From: GCA-2683135 sp964507445
GTDB lineage: Bacteria; Planctomycetota; GCA-002687715
Assembly: GCA_964507445.1 (NCBI GenBank)
Contig: CAZDQF010000009.1
Location: forward strand, 1 to 64,000
Direction of reading: 5' to 3'
DNA: 64,000 bases
Part shown: positions 41,190 through 49,681 of the stretch, in pieces
Numbering within the stretch: the stretch's first letter is position 1
Layout of the letters: each line of letters begins with the position of its first letter
The notes under the pieces: model-generated
Databases searched by the model: none
Told to the model about the DNA's origin: nothing
The model's input: the letters and a program-made list of their open reading frames with translations, nothing else
Translations under genes and position numbers: made by a program

Positions 41190-42446
41190 ATGAAGAACAC
41201 AACTCTCAAGATCCTGTCGGTGTGCGCGCTGATGTCGCTCAGCTTTGCCCTCGTGGCGGGTACGTCCTATGGGCAGTCGAAATCGAAGGGCCAGAAATCA
41301 TCCAACGCGAGCCGGGGCAGCAAGACCCTCGGGTCCAAGGGTGGCGGCATGCGGAACCGCATGTTGCGTGTGGATAAGAGCCGCTTGAGCCGTTCAGGCA
41401 CCCAATCTCGTGGTTCCACGGGCAGCTCCAAGAGGCAAGACCGCTCGCGGAGCTCACGCACCACGCACAAGCGTGTGATGGACGATCCTCGTTATCGGGG
41501 CAACAAGGGCAACCGCATGTCCCAGTTCTTGAACCGGAACAAGCAGGAGGTCCCCAAGCGTTCGACCCCAAAGACGAAGAACAAGCGGTTGCTGGGGAAT
41601 AAGAAGAAGCAGACCCCGAAGCGGAACAGCCCGAGCGGCAAGAACAAGTGGTCGCTGGGCAACAAGAAGAAGCAGACCCCGAAGCAGAACGGTCCGAGCG
41701 GCAAGAACAAGTGGTGGCTCGGCAACAAGAAGAAGCAGACCCCCAAGGAGAAGGGGCCCAATGGAAAGGGTGGCCGTCTGGGTTCCATCAACCCGGAGCT
41801 GCTGAAGCCCAGGCCGAAGCCTGAGATCGTGGACCTGAAGATCCCTGAGCGTCAGAAGATCGAACGGGTGATCCCCATGCCGACCCCGAGGCCTGATCGC
41901 CACGGAGATCGTTGCGAGGACGAGCGCCGTGGCAGCGACGAGGACCGCCATGGCGGCCGTGGCGGCCGGGATCGTGGAGATCGTTGCGAGGACGACCGCC
42001 GTGGCGGCGATCGGGATCGTGGCGGCCGGGGTCGTCGTGATGACCGCGATCACTGCGACGAGCGCGGGCGTGGACGCGGGCACATCGACATCGGAATCGG
42101 TATCGGCATCGGCGGCGGCTGTGACCCTCGTCCGTCCTGTGGCGCTCCTTGCGGCTGCACCGGCGGGTTCCACGCCCACCTGGGTGGGTTCGCCATCGGC
42201 GGCTGCACCCACGGGAGCGTCTGGATCGAGCCTGTGACCCGTATTGTGGAGACTCAGGTGTGGGTCGAAGGCGAGACCGTGGAGGTTTGGGTCGAGGACG
42301 TGGTCGGTGTCTACACGGACAGCTGCGGTAACCAGCACCAGATCCTGGTGGCCGCGGCCGGTTGGCGGACCATCACGCTGCCTGGTCACTTCGAGACCCG
42401 GAAGCAGGTGCAGATCGTGACCGCCGGGTACTGGCGCTCGTTCTGA
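41190..42446 (+). CDS. Secreted cationic repeat protein A with conserved Cys-rich C-terminal domain
   Basis: Starts at 41190 (GGAGG upstream); about 418 residues with signal peptide LKILSVCALMSLSFALVAG. The mature N-terminal half is very basic and disordered, with three 21-residue repeats starting LGNKKKQTPK (residues 135-197), then an Arg/Asp/Gly-rich region and a GIGIGIG tract. The last 110 residues form a compact domain: CGAPCGCTGGFHAHLGGFAI, VWIEPVTRIVETQVWVEGET, YTDSCGNQHQILV and a final TAGYW. The same domain ends the neighbour at 42908-43798. Function unknown; the charge suggests binding to an anionic surface such as a polysaccharide. Confidence 0.8.
   Translation: MKNTTLKILSVCALMSLSFALVAGTSYGQSKSKGQKSSNASRGSKTLGSKGGGMRNRMLRVDKSRLSRSGTQSRGSTGSSKRQDRSRSSRTTHKRVMDDPRYRGNKGNRMSQFLNRNKQEVPKRSTPKTKNKRLLGNKKKQTPKRNSPSGKNKWSLGNKKKQTPKQNGPSGKNKWWLGNKKKQTPKEKGPNGKGGRLGSINPELLKPRPKPEIVDLKIPERQKIERVIPMPTPRPDRHGDRCEDERRGSDEDRHGGRGGRDRGDRCEDDRRGGDRDRGGRGRRDDRDHCDERGRGRGHIDIGIGIGIGGGCDPRPSCGAPCGCTGGFHAHLGGFAIGGCTHGSVWIEPVTRIVETQVWVEGETVEVWVEDVVGVYTDSCGNQHQILVAAAGWRTITLPGHFETRKQVQIVTAGYWRSF
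41592..41780 (+). repeat. Three 63-bp coding repeats in the cationic protein A gene
   Basis: Three units encode LGNKKKQTPK followed by a variable lysine-rich half; the second and third differ by a few residues. The unit is 21 codons, so the repeat expands in frame. Confidence 0.8.
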
Positions 42447-42460
42447 GCCCATGCGGGTAG

Positions 42461-42485
42461 GGCGGGCCGGTTTGACCGGTCCGCC
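42461..42485 (+). terminator. Strong hairpin after cationic protein A gene
   Basis: GGCGGGCCGGT and ACCGGTCCGCC pair over 11 positions (one G-T wobble) around a three-base loop, 14 bp after the stop codon. The expected downstream T-run cannot be judged because the following sequence is a low-quality homopolymer region. Confidence 0.65.
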
Positions 42486-42600
42486 GCCCCCGCGCCGGGG
42501 GGGCGCCCCGGGGGGGGGGGGGGGGGGGGGGGGCGGGTTCGGGCCCGTGGGGGGGGGGGGGGGGGGTTTTGGCGGGCCCCCCCGCCCCGGCTCCGGGTCG
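42486..42600. other. Poly-G/poly-C tract, probable sequencing artefact
   Basis: Directly after the terminator hairpin come runs of more than 15 consecutive G, twice, with short C-rich breaks. No biological feature explains them; two-colour sequencing calls lost signal as G, and a stable hairpin just upstream is a known place for reads to fail. The true intergenic sequence here is probably unknown. Confidence 0.7.
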
Positions 42601-42667
42601 GCTCCCAGGTAGGGCTCGGGGGCGGCGGAAACTCGGCCTGCCGGGCGAGGGTCCGATGGGCCCCGCC

Positions 42668-42703
42668 GTCCTCCGAAGTGGTCACCGGTCGCTTCCGGAG
42701 GAC
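42668..42703. other. Imperfect inverted repeat in the intergenic region
   Basis: GTCCTCCGAAG and CTTCCGGAGGAC can pair with one bulge around a 13-base loop. It lies about 100 bp upstream of the second sigma-54 site and could be an activator-binding dyad or a chance hairpin. Apart from this and the promoter at 42807, I see nothing in 42601-42907. Confidence 0.3.
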
Positions 42704-42806
42704 AGCCCGGGCCCGGCTACGGGAGTTGATGTCGGGCAGTGAGGATCTGACGTAAGCCATTTATTTTCAACAACTTGGCCGTCCTCTCTCGTCTCCTCGA
42801 CGAGCG

Positions 42807-42821
42807 TGGCACGGGATCTGC
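42807..42821 (+). promoter_or_regulatory. Sigma-54-type promoter (TGGCACGGGATCTGC)
   Basis: Identical to the site before the paralog at 41190 except for one base, with the same GG-N10-GC spacing, and placed 87 bp before the ATG at 42908. Conservation between two otherwise diverged intergenic regions supports function. Confidence 0.7.
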
Positions 42822-42907
42822 GATTGAAGGAGTGTCCGCGGCGCGGACGTGATCCCGGTGATCCGGGCTCGCCAGCGCCGGTCACCGCATTCGTGGAGGT
42901 CACTCTC

Positions 42908-43798
42908 ATGTCCAAGATCATCAACAACACCCTCGGAGCCCTCGGCGTTCTCCTGATCGCCCTGACCTTCCTGGCGGAGACCTCTTACGCCCAATCCAAC
43001 TCCTCTCGCCGCAGCGCTGATGAGCGCAACGACTCAAAGGCCCGCATGGACGCGCGTCGTTCTCGCGATGCCCGGAACCGGTCGCGTATCGCCAAACCGC
43101 GGATCAACGCTGCCCGCCCCAGGGTGAAGACGAGCAAGCCCAAGACGAGTGTCGCCCTGGCGCGGACCAACAAGGCTAAGCCCCGCACCAGCGTCGCCCT
43201 GGCGCGGACCAACAAGAACAAGCTGCGCACCAGGCCTCAGGAGGCGCCGAAGAAGCCGATCGTTCGCAAGCCCGTGGTCGTGAAGCCGAGGAAGCCGATC
43301 GTTCGCAAGCCCGTGGTCGTGAAGCCGAGGAAGCCGATCGTTCGCAAGCCCGTGGTCGTGAAGCCGAAGCGGCCCATCATCCGCAAGCCCATCGATCCCG
43401 GCTGCATCAACCGTCACACGGTGATCACGCCGCTGTTCCCGGTGGTTCCGGTGCCCGCTCCGGCGCCTCACGCTTCATGCGCGCCGCCCTGCGGTTGCTC
43501 TGGTGCACTGCATGTGAACCTGGGCGGATTCGGGTTCGCCATCGGCGGTTGCAACCACAACTTCGTGTGGGTCGAGCCTGTGGTGGAGGTCGTCCAGGTG
43601 CAGATCTGGGTGGAAGACACGACCATCGAGGTGTGGGTGGAGGACGTGATCGGGACCTACACCGATCCTTGCGGCCACCAGCACCAGATCGTGGTGGCGC
43701 CGGCCGGATGGCGGTCGGTGGTCATCCCGGGGCACTTCGAGCTGCGAGATGAGACCCGGGTGGTGACCGCCGGGTACTGGACCAGGCACGGACACTGA
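42908..43798 (+). CDS. Secreted cationic repeat protein B, paralog of the preceding gene
   Basis: Starts at 42908 (GGAGGTC upstream); about 296 residues with signal peptide NTLGALGVLLIALTFLAETS. The basic N-terminal half has two SVALARTNK repeats and three exact 13-residue repeats KPIVRKPVVVKPR (residues 116-154). The C-terminal domain aligns with that of the neighbour: CAPPCGCSGALHVNLGGFGF, VWVEPVVEVVQVQIWVEDTT, YTDPCGHQHQIVV, TAGYW. Repeats differ completely between the two while the terminal domain is kept, so the domain is the functional part and the repeats evolve fast. A classical terminator follows. Function unknown. Confidence 0.82.
   Translation: MSKIINNTLGALGVLLIALTFLAETSYAQSNSSRRSADERNDSKARMDARRSRDARNRSRIAKPRINAARPRVKTSKPKTSVALARTNKAKPRTSVALARTNKNKLRTRPQEAPKKPIVRKPVVVKPRKPIVRKPVVVKPRKPIVRKPVVVKPKRPIIRKPIDPGCINRHTVITPLFPVVPVPAPAPHASCAPPCGCSGALHVNLGGFGFAIGGCNHNFVWVEPVVEVVQVQIWVEDTTIEVWVEDVIGTYTDPCGHQHQIVVAPAGWRSVVIPGHFELRDETRVVTAGYWTRHGH
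43253..43369 (+). repeat. Three 39-bp direct repeats in the cationic protein B gene
   Basis: The unit encodes KPIVRKPVVVKPR. The copies are identical at DNA level except for the last codon of the third (AAG for AGG), which suggests recent expansion. Confidence 0.9.
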
Positions 43799-43805
43799 TC
43801 CTCAA

Positions 43806-43838
43806 GGGGCTCGCGCTGAGGCGCGGGCCCTTTTTTTT
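43806..43838 (+). terminator. Rho-independent terminator
   Basis: GGGCTCGCGC and GCGCGGGCCC pair (one T-G wobble) around a TGAG loop, followed by eight T. It starts 8 bp after the stop of cationic protein B and is the clearest terminator in the window. Confidence 0.92.
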
Positions 43839-43875
43839 GTCCCGACGCCTCCCCGTGTTCCCAGATCGGGCTCGG

Positions 43876-45264
43876 TCAGCGTCCGCCGCCGTCCGGCGGC
43901 ATGGAGCGGTGCCACGCCAGCACAGAGGCCTTCAGGCGCTCGGTGACCTCGGCGTGCTGCCGCGAGACATCCACCGACTCGCCGGGGTCCTTTAGCAGGT
44001 CGTGGAGGCGGGCGTCGGAGCCGTCATACTCGCAGAGCAGCTTGAAGCGTCCGTCGCGGACGGCCAGGTCGGGGAGATCTTCGACCCCGTAGAACCGATC
44101 CCGGTCAGGTGGGCGGCGAAAGAACAGCGGGGCGCTGCGTGATGCGATGGAAGACCCGCGCACGACATCCGGCAAGGGCTCGCCATCGAAGGTGACGTCG
44201 TCCGGTGGGGCGACCCCGGTGATGGAGAGGAGGGTCGGCACCAGGTCCATGGCGCTGAACACGGACCGTCGGTTCACCGTACCCGCTGAGTCCTGCTCCA
44301 TGAGCCCCGGACCCCAGGCGATCAGGGGCGAGCGGATGCCTCCTTCGAACAGCATGGTCTTCAGGCCGCGGAGGCCGCCGGCTCTTCCGGCTCCCTGTTC
44401 CGGTCCGTTGTCCGAGCAGAGGAGGATGAGCGTGTTGTCGCGCAGGGCAGGGTCCGCGCGCACGTGCTCGAACAGCACCCCGAGCTGCTCGTCCATGGTG
44501 CGGAGCACCCCCAGGTAGCGGGTCCGCTTGCTGCCATCGCCGCGCCGGTCCGCCGGTGGGAAGAAAGGGGAGTGGACGTCATCGGGCCACAGGTTCAAGT
44601 AGAACGGCTGCTTGGATTTCCTGGAGTCCTTGATGAAGGTGAGGGCTGCGTTCGTGAACGACGCGGTGACCTTGGAGCGATCTTCCCAGGTGACGGGCCC
44701 ACGGCCGAGCTTGGCCGACCCGAGCCCATGCGATCTGGGCTCCTTGCCGTCGTAGGCGTCCTTCATCGGGAGGATCCGGGGGCCCAACCCCTCGAAGTTG
44801 GTGAGGGACCGATCGAACCCGTACTCCGTGATCAGCGGCGCGTCCGCGACGTCCCGTTGTCCGCCCATGTGCCACTTGCCGAAGTGACCTGTCGCGTAGC
44901 CGGCCCGCTTGAGCATCCGCGCGACCATGGGAGCCTTCGGGTCGAGCCACTGGGCCATGCCTCGATTGACGTTGGCCTTGCGGTGGGCGAGGTAGGAGGT
45001 GACGCGCCAGCGCTGCGGGTACTGACCCGTGGAGATCGCCACCCGGGAGGGAGAGCATATGGGGGAGTTCACGTAGAACTGCTCGAAACGGACCCCCTCT
45101 TGCGCCAGGCGGTCGATGTGAGGTGTCTTCGCGTCCTCGTTCCCGAAGCACGAGAGATCGGACCACCCCATGTCGTCGATGAACAGGAGGACCACATTCG
45201 GGCGATCCTGGGCGCTTGCGGATGCGACGATGACCAGCGGGAGGAGGGCGGTGAGGGACCTCAT
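43876..45264 (-). CDS. Secreted arylsulfatase-type sulfatase
   Basis: A 462-residue S1 sulfatase with signal peptide RSLTALLPLVIVASASAQ. Metal ligands in LLFIDDMGWSDLSCFG, formylglycine site CSPSR (C70, ICSPSRVAISTGQY), GKWHMGGQ, the DVHSPFFPP loop with LLCSDNGPEQ, and the C-terminal small domain with the typical RFKLLCEYDGSDARLHDLLK. It removes sulfate from unidentified glycans or aromatic esters outside the cytoplasm. The propeller-like protein gene (45317-46762) lies 52 bp upstream on the same strand, and a second sulfatase gene lies before that, so a three-gene sulfatase unit is likely. Confidence 0.95.
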   Translation of the reverse strand: MRSLTALLPLVIVASASAQDRPNVVLLFIDDMGWSDLSCFGNEDAKTPHIDRLAQEGVRFEQFYVNSPICSPSRVAISTGQYPQRWRVTSYLAHRKANVNRGMAQWLDPKAPMVARMLKRAGYATGHFGKWHMGGQRDVADAPLITEYGFDRSLTNFEGLGPRILPMKDAYDGKEPRSHGLGSAKLGRGPVTWEDRSKVTASFTNAALTFIKDSRKSKQPFYLNLWPDDVHSPFFPPADRRGDGSKRTRYLGVLRTMDEQLGVLFEHVRADPALRDNTLILLCSDNGPEQGAGRAGGLRGLKTMLFEGGIRSPLIAWGPGLMEQDSAGTVNRRSVFSAMDLVPTLLSITGVAPPDDVTFDGEPLPDVVRGSSIASRSAPLFFRRPPDRDRFYGVEDLPDLAVRDGRFKLLCEYDGSDARLHDLLKDPGESVDVSRQHAEVTERLKASVLAWHRSMPPDGGGR

Positions 45265-45316
45265 GGGATGGTTCGTTGTCGGGTGCTCCGTGCACGGGCG
45301 CGTGTGAGGGAGCGGA

Positions 45317-46762
45317 TCATTGAACGGTCAGGCGGCTAACGGGGGAGATCGACGGTCCTGATGGTGAGAGCCTGACGCAGACGGCCTCCAGCACCACGCC
45401 GGTGGGCAGGCTGACGGGGGCGAAGAGCTCGACGTTGCGGTCAGCGAGAAAGTGGAACGGGCGGGTGCCCACCGGCAGCGCCAGCTGCTGCTGCAGGAAC
45501 CACAGCTGATTGGTGGCGCAGAGGCCTCCGTAAGGGCCCGCACCCTGGACCGGGCAGGGCTCGAGGCTCACGAGGTTGTAGTACTCCGAGCCCTGGATCA
45601 GGTTGGCGTTGGTGCCGGTTACCGGGGCGCCTGGCGCGGCTTGTCGCAAGTCCAGGCGGGGTCCGCCGCCGCTGGCCACCGGGTGAGCGCCTTGGAGCAT
45701 CCCGTTGAACTGGGGACGACCCAGGCTGAGCAGGGCTGAGGCGGCGCCGATGGTGACGGACACCAGCCCGGTCCGGGTTCCATACACCGTCGCCGTCGGG
45801 ACCTGGGTCCAACCGCCGCCGTTGGCGGTCATCTTGTAGGTCTCCGTCACCGCTCTGGTCATGTACAGCCCAGGACCGGTGCCGTCGTCATGGACCTCCA
45901 GGTGGCTGGCGAAGCTCAGGGGCGTAGACACCTGCAGGGCGCCCCCCTCCAGGACGAGGACGACATCGTTCGCGGGGTTGTTTGCGGGGCGTCCCACGAG
46001 GTAGATACGGGGTCCGTTCTCGTCCACGAACCCCTGGACATCCACGGGGGTGGTGGTGCCCAGCCCCAGGAGTTGCGGCTGCCACTGACCGCCGCTGAGG
46101 CGCGTCAACCTGTCGGTCACCTGGCCGTTGGCGAACTCAAAGTTGCCCACAGCCCATAGCTCCGGTCCAGCGACTCCGGGGAGTTGTGTCAGCCTGGAGA
46201 CCCAGCTGGTGAGGGCGACGCTGTGGGTGAGGCTCCCCCCGACGTTGCTCCACTGGGATCCGTCCCACCGGGCCACGTTGCCGAGGGGGACGCCGTTGGA
46301 GGCGAGGGCCCGCCCGGCGGCGATGAGCTTGAGTCCGCTGCCGTCGTCGAACACCTCCAGGTCGTAGACCAGCCCCGAGAAGCCTCCCACCGCGGACCAT
46401 TGCGCTCCATCCCACGCCACCACGCCGTCGCCAGGGGCGCCGCTGCTCGTCGTGAAGGAGCCGCCGCAGTAGAGCCTGCGTCCCGCGCCGTCGTCGTAGG
46501 AGTTCACCGCCCGCACGTCGGCGGCGGGGAAGCCGGCGCCGAGGGACGCCCACTGGACACCGTCCCAGCGGGCGATCCCGCTGGCTGCGATGCCGCCGAG
46601 TTGAGCGAAGTTCCCTGCCACGTAGATGCACGGACCCGTGCCCAGGTCTGCGGCGCAGGCGTCGTAGGTGGCCCAGCCCGCCATGGCCGAGCCGGTGGGT
46701 CCCCACATCCCCTGGCCGGGGATCGTGGCGGCGACTGCGATCGTGGCGATGAGGATGCGCAT
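45317..46762 (-). CDS. Secreted propeller-like protein of unknown function
   Basis: A 481-residue protein with signal peptide RILIATIAVAATIPGQ. The first half is a series of about 55-residue units with the rhythm GIARWDGVQWASLGAG, VVAWDGAQWSAVGGF, NVARWDGSQWSNVGGS, each followed by a strand such as RLYCGGSFTTSSG or LIAAGRALASNG; this is a Kelch/delta-60-like beta-propeller pattern. The C-terminal part has several cysteines (EPCPVQGAGPYGGLCATNQL) and a beta module ending in SRLTV. It lies between two sulfatase genes on the same strand and may bind the substrate. Function not recognised. Confidence 0.7.
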   Translation of the reverse strand: MRILIATIAVAATIPGQGMWGPTGSAMAGWATYDACAADLGTGPCIYVAGNFAQLGGIAASGIARWDGVQWASLGAGFPAADVRAVNSYDDGAGRRLYCGGSFTTSSGAPGDGVVAWDGAQWSAVGGFSGLVYDLEVFDDGSGLKLIAAGRALASNGVPLGNVARWDGSQWSNVGGSLTHSVALTSWVSRLTQLPGVAGPELWAVGNFEFANGQVTDRLTRLSGGQWQPQLLGLGTTTPVDVQGFVDENGPRIYLVGRPANNPANDVVLVLEGGALQVSTPLSFASHLEVHDDGTGPGLYMTRAVTETYKMTANGGGWTQVPTATVYGTRTGLVSVTIGAASALLSLGRPQFNGMLQGAHPVASGGGPRLDLRQAAPGAPVTGTNANLIQGSEYYNLVSLEPCPVQGAGPYGGLCATNQLWFLQQQLALPVGTRPFHFLADRNVELFAPVSLPTGVVLEAVCVRLSPSGPSISPVSRLTVQ

Positions 46763-46774
46763 GGCGCGTCAGGC

Positions 46775-48229
46775 TCACTTGTCCTTGAAGTACTTCTCGA
46801 CGATCCACCGGGGCTGGTGGCGATCGGGCTTGCGCTTGCGGCCGGTGAGGTCGATGTCCATGGATTTCGGCTTGTCCACGGTGAGGGGGTGCGGGTCATC
46901 GAGGTCGTCGTGCATGGCGGTGAGTCGCCGGGTCATCTCCGTGACCCGGTCTCCCTGCTCGGGTTTGCGGGACAGGTCGATGAGCTCGTCCGGGTCCTCC
47001 TGCAGGTCGAACAACTGGGTGTGGTCGATGAGAGGGTAGCGGATCAGCTTGTAGCGCTGCTCCACCAGGGCTCGCATCTTGTTCTCGTAGGTGAGGTAGG
47101 CCCGGTCCCGAACCGAGGCCTTCTCGTTGCGCCAGACGGGGGCGAGGTCCTTGCCCTCGACACCCTCCGGTACGGGCACTCCGGCCTGGGTGAGCAGGGT
47201 CGGCATCAGGTCGTAGAGGTATGAGAACCCGTTGGTGCTCCCCTTCGGGACCCCTGGTCCCGCGATGATCAGCGGACAACCCATGGAGTGCTCGTAGACG
47301 CTCTGTTTCCCGAGCAATCCGTGGCTCCCGACGGCCAGACCGTGGTCGGCCGCGTAGACGATGATGGTGTCCCGGGCCCGGCCGGATTTCTCCAGGGCGC
47401 TGAGGATACGGCCCACCTGTTCGTCCAGGTGGGTGATCAGGCCGTAGTACTCGCACAGCTGGTCGCTGATCACCTCTCTGGTGCGGGGCCAGGCGGCGAG
47501 CTTCTCGTCACGTCCCACCATCCAGCCATTGTGGAACGGGTGCTGAGGCATGAAGTTGGCGGGAAGAGGAGGTCGTTTCTCGTAGTACATCCGGCGAAAC
47601 CGCTCCGGCGGTTGCCGCGGGTCGTGCGGGGCGGTGAAGGACACGTAGGCGAAGAAGGGGCTGTCCGGCTCGTCTCCGAGGTCTTCGATGAACTGGATCG
47701 CTGCGTTGGCGAACAGTTCGCTCGAGAAGGTGGTCGCGATCCGTCGCTTGTTGAAGGTGCCGTCTGCCTGGAGGTCCTGGATCGGGACCTTCAGGTGATC
47801 CGACATGCCGCCGAGCATCACGGCCTTCCCTTGCTGGAAGGTGTCGCGGAACGAGGCTCCGCCGTTGTGCCACTTGCCCGTCCCGAAGGTGACGTAGCCC
47901 GCTTGTCCCAGCACGGACCCCAGGGTGGGGGTGTCCTTCAACTGCATGCCCACCCTGTAGAGGGTCCGCCCGCTCATGAGCATGGCGCGGGACGGTTGGC
48001 AGACCGCGCCGTGGATAGACCCCATGCAGTAGTTGCGTGCGAAGCGGAATCCCCGTCCGGCGAGGGCGTCCAGGTGGGGGGTACGGATGTGGGGGTTGCC
48101 GAAGGCGCCGATGGTGTCCGGACGCTGATCGTCTGCGAACAGGAACAGGATGTTGGGCGGCCTGGAGTCCTGGGCCGGCGCCAGGGCAACGAGGAGCGCT
48201 ACCGGGAGACAGACGACTGTGCGCATCAT
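46775..48229 (-). CDS. Secreted sulfatase
   Basis: About 484 residues from ATG 48229 (48226 is an adjacent alternative); the frame is open well upstream but that part has no coding look. Signal peptide RTVVCLPVALLVALAPAQ, then FLFADDQRPDTIGAFG with metal ligands, formylglycine site CQPSR (C77), TGKWHNGG, SFTAPHDPRQPPERF, YAADHGLAVGSHGLLGK and a C-terminal small domain containing LFDLQEDPDELIDLS. This fits the S1 family closest in style to choline- or iduronate-2-sulfatase-like planctomycete enzymes. Substrate not inferable. It is the first gene of a probable unit with the propeller protein and second sulfatase. Confidence 0.94.
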   Translation of the reverse strand: MMRTVVCLPVALLVALAPAQDSRPPNILFLFADDQRPDTIGAFGNPHIRTPHLDALAGRGFRFARNYCMGSIHGAVCQPSRAMLMSGRTLYRVGMQLKDTPTLGSVLGQAGYVTFGTGKWHNGGASFRDTFQQGKAVMLGGMSDHLKVPIQDLQADGTFNKRRIATTFSSELFANAAIQFIEDLGDEPDSPFFAYVSFTAPHDPRQPPERFRRMYYEKRPPLPANFMPQHPFHNGWMVGRDEKLAAWPRTREVISDQLCEYYGLITHLDEQVGRILSALEKSGRARDTIIVYAADHGLAVGSHGLLGKQSVYEHSMGCPLIIAGPGVPKGSTNGFSYLYDLMPTLLTQAGVPVPEGVEGKDLAPVWRNEKASVRDRAYLTYENKMRALVEQRYKLIRYPLIDHTQLFDLQEDPDELIDLSRKPEQGDRVTEMTRRLTAMHDDLDDPHPLTVDKPKSMDIDLTGRKRKPDRHQPRWIVEKYFKDK

Positions 48230-48397
48230 GCCCAGCAGGTTATCCCGTCCGCCAACGAGCGCCCGACGCCCCGCCGTGCATTTTTGGCATGATTCATGCC
48301 GCGATTGGAGCCCCGGGACTATCGGGAACAGTCTCCCATTGGCACAATGGCCCCCATCACCCCAACCCCATGTCCTTGCGGATGGAGGTCGTCCCAA

Positions 48398-49657
48398 ATG
48401 CGCCTGATCGCTGTTGCCCTCGCCGTTCTCGCCACCTCCCTGATCGCTCAGCCCGCGCTGCCCATCCCCGGTGGCTCCCTGGTCATCACGGAATCCAACC
48501 CCGCCAGCGTGAGTTTGCTGGACCCCAATACCCTGACCATGACACCGCTGACGACGGCCGTTACTGCCGCCGGACTGGTGGCGCCTTCCGGGTGCGCCGT
48601 GTCCGTGCAGCGGGACGCCATCTTCTCTGACTTCACGGGGGTCTCGATCTACAGGATCGACCTTCTGGGGAACATGTCCACGGTGGTCAGCGGAATCCTC
48701 AACAACCCCGTCCGGGTCATTGAAGATTACAACGGAGACATCGTCTACACGGGTAACGCCCTCATCTACGCTCCCAGCTCTGTGCTGCGGATCGACGCCA
48801 CCGGGGCCCCTACGACCATCGCGGTGCTCATCGGCAACCCCTTTGGCATCTGCCTTGACCCCACTGGCGTTTTTCCCTCGGGTGATTACGTGGTCACGTT
48901 GCCCCTTCAGGGCGAGCTCCAGCGAATCGACGCTGCTGGCGCGATCACCACCGTCACGACCGGGTTGGCGTTCCCGACCAGCGTCCAGTTCTTCCCCAAC
49001 GGTGACTATGCGGTGATCGTTGCGTCCACTGACGACATCCTGCGCATCCCTCGTAACGGCGGCGCGCCCACGGTGTTCGTGCCAGGCAGCATGCTGGGCA
49101 ACGCCAAGGACCTCATCGCCGACGGTTCTGGTGGGTTTTACGTGGTGGAAGCGGGTGGTGCCCTGGGCAACCGCCTGATGCACGTGGACGCTGGCGGCAC
49201 CGTGAGCACGGTCCTGGGTAATGCGGCCTTCACCGGCTTGTTCCAGGGAGCGGCGCTCGCGGATACGGCCATCAGGCCTCCCACAGCGGGCACGGGGCTG
49301 AGTGGCTTGTGGGGGATCGCCCTGAACTTCCCCGCGCACGCGAACATGAGCTACACCACCGCGGTGTCAGACACCCTGTTCCCGGGCATCTCGTTCGGCA
49401 GCGATCCTCGCGGAACTCCGCTCAACCCGACCCCTCTCTTCCAGCAGAGCTTCGGCATCGGCTTTCCAGGTATCACCACGAATTGGGGCGGCCTGCTGGA
49501 CGGCGCGGGATCTGGCGCCATCACGTTCGACCTGACTCCGTTCCCCATGGGCGCCTTCTCCGGCGTGCGGGTGCACTTCCATGTCGGAGTGGTGGACCCC
49601 CTCGCCCCCACGTCGCTGGCGACCCTCAGCAACGTCTGCACCATCGTCTTCCCCTAG
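48398..49657 (+). CDS. Secreted NHL-like propeller protein with C-terminal module, tandem copy 1
   Basis: About 419 residues from ATG 48398 (GGAGG nine bases upstream); signal peptide RLIAVALAVLATSLIAQ. The main body is a propeller with repeating strands, e.g. VIEDYNGDIVYTGNA, LIGNPFGICLDPTG, DYVVTLPLQGELQRIDAAG, FPNGDYAVIVASTDDILRI and LIADGSGGFYVVEAGG, similar to PQQ/YncE-type surface propellers. The last 85 residues are the shared module ending LSNVCTIVF. The next gene is clearly a duplicate, 24 bp downstream. Probably exported; no catalytic site seen. Confidence 0.82.
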   Translation: MRLIAVALAVLATSLIAQPALPIPGGSLVITESNPASVSLLDPNTLTMTPLTTAVTAAGLVAPSGCAVSVQRDAIFSDFTGVSIYRIDLLGNMSTVVSGILNNPVRVIEDYNGDIVYTGNALIYAPSSVLRIDATGAPTTIAVLIGNPFGICLDPTGVFPSGDYVVTLPLQGELQRIDAAGAITTVTTGLAFPTSVQFFPNGDYAVIVASTDDILRIPRNGGAPTVFVPGSMLGNAKDLIADGSGGFYVVEAGGALGNRLMHVDAGGTVSTVLGNAAFTGLFQGAALADTAIRPPTAGTGLSGLWGIALNFPAHANMSYTTAVSDTLFPGISFGSDPRGTPLNPTPLFQQSFGIGFPGITTNWGGLLDGAGSGAITFDLTPFPMGAFSGVRVHFHVGVVDPLAPTSLATLSNVCTIVFP

Positions 49658-49681
49658 TTGATTTCATTCGAGAGGATCATC

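Noticed and set aside
42486..42600. G-quadruplex regulatory element
   Set aside because: Uninterrupted runs of this length next to a hairpin, together with similar tracts at the N gap, look like sequencing failure rather than biology.
48230..49339. N-terminal extension of the sulfatase at 46775-48229
   Set aside because: The extra frame has no domain, overlaps the well-supported propeller gene on the other strand, and the signal peptide starts at 48229.
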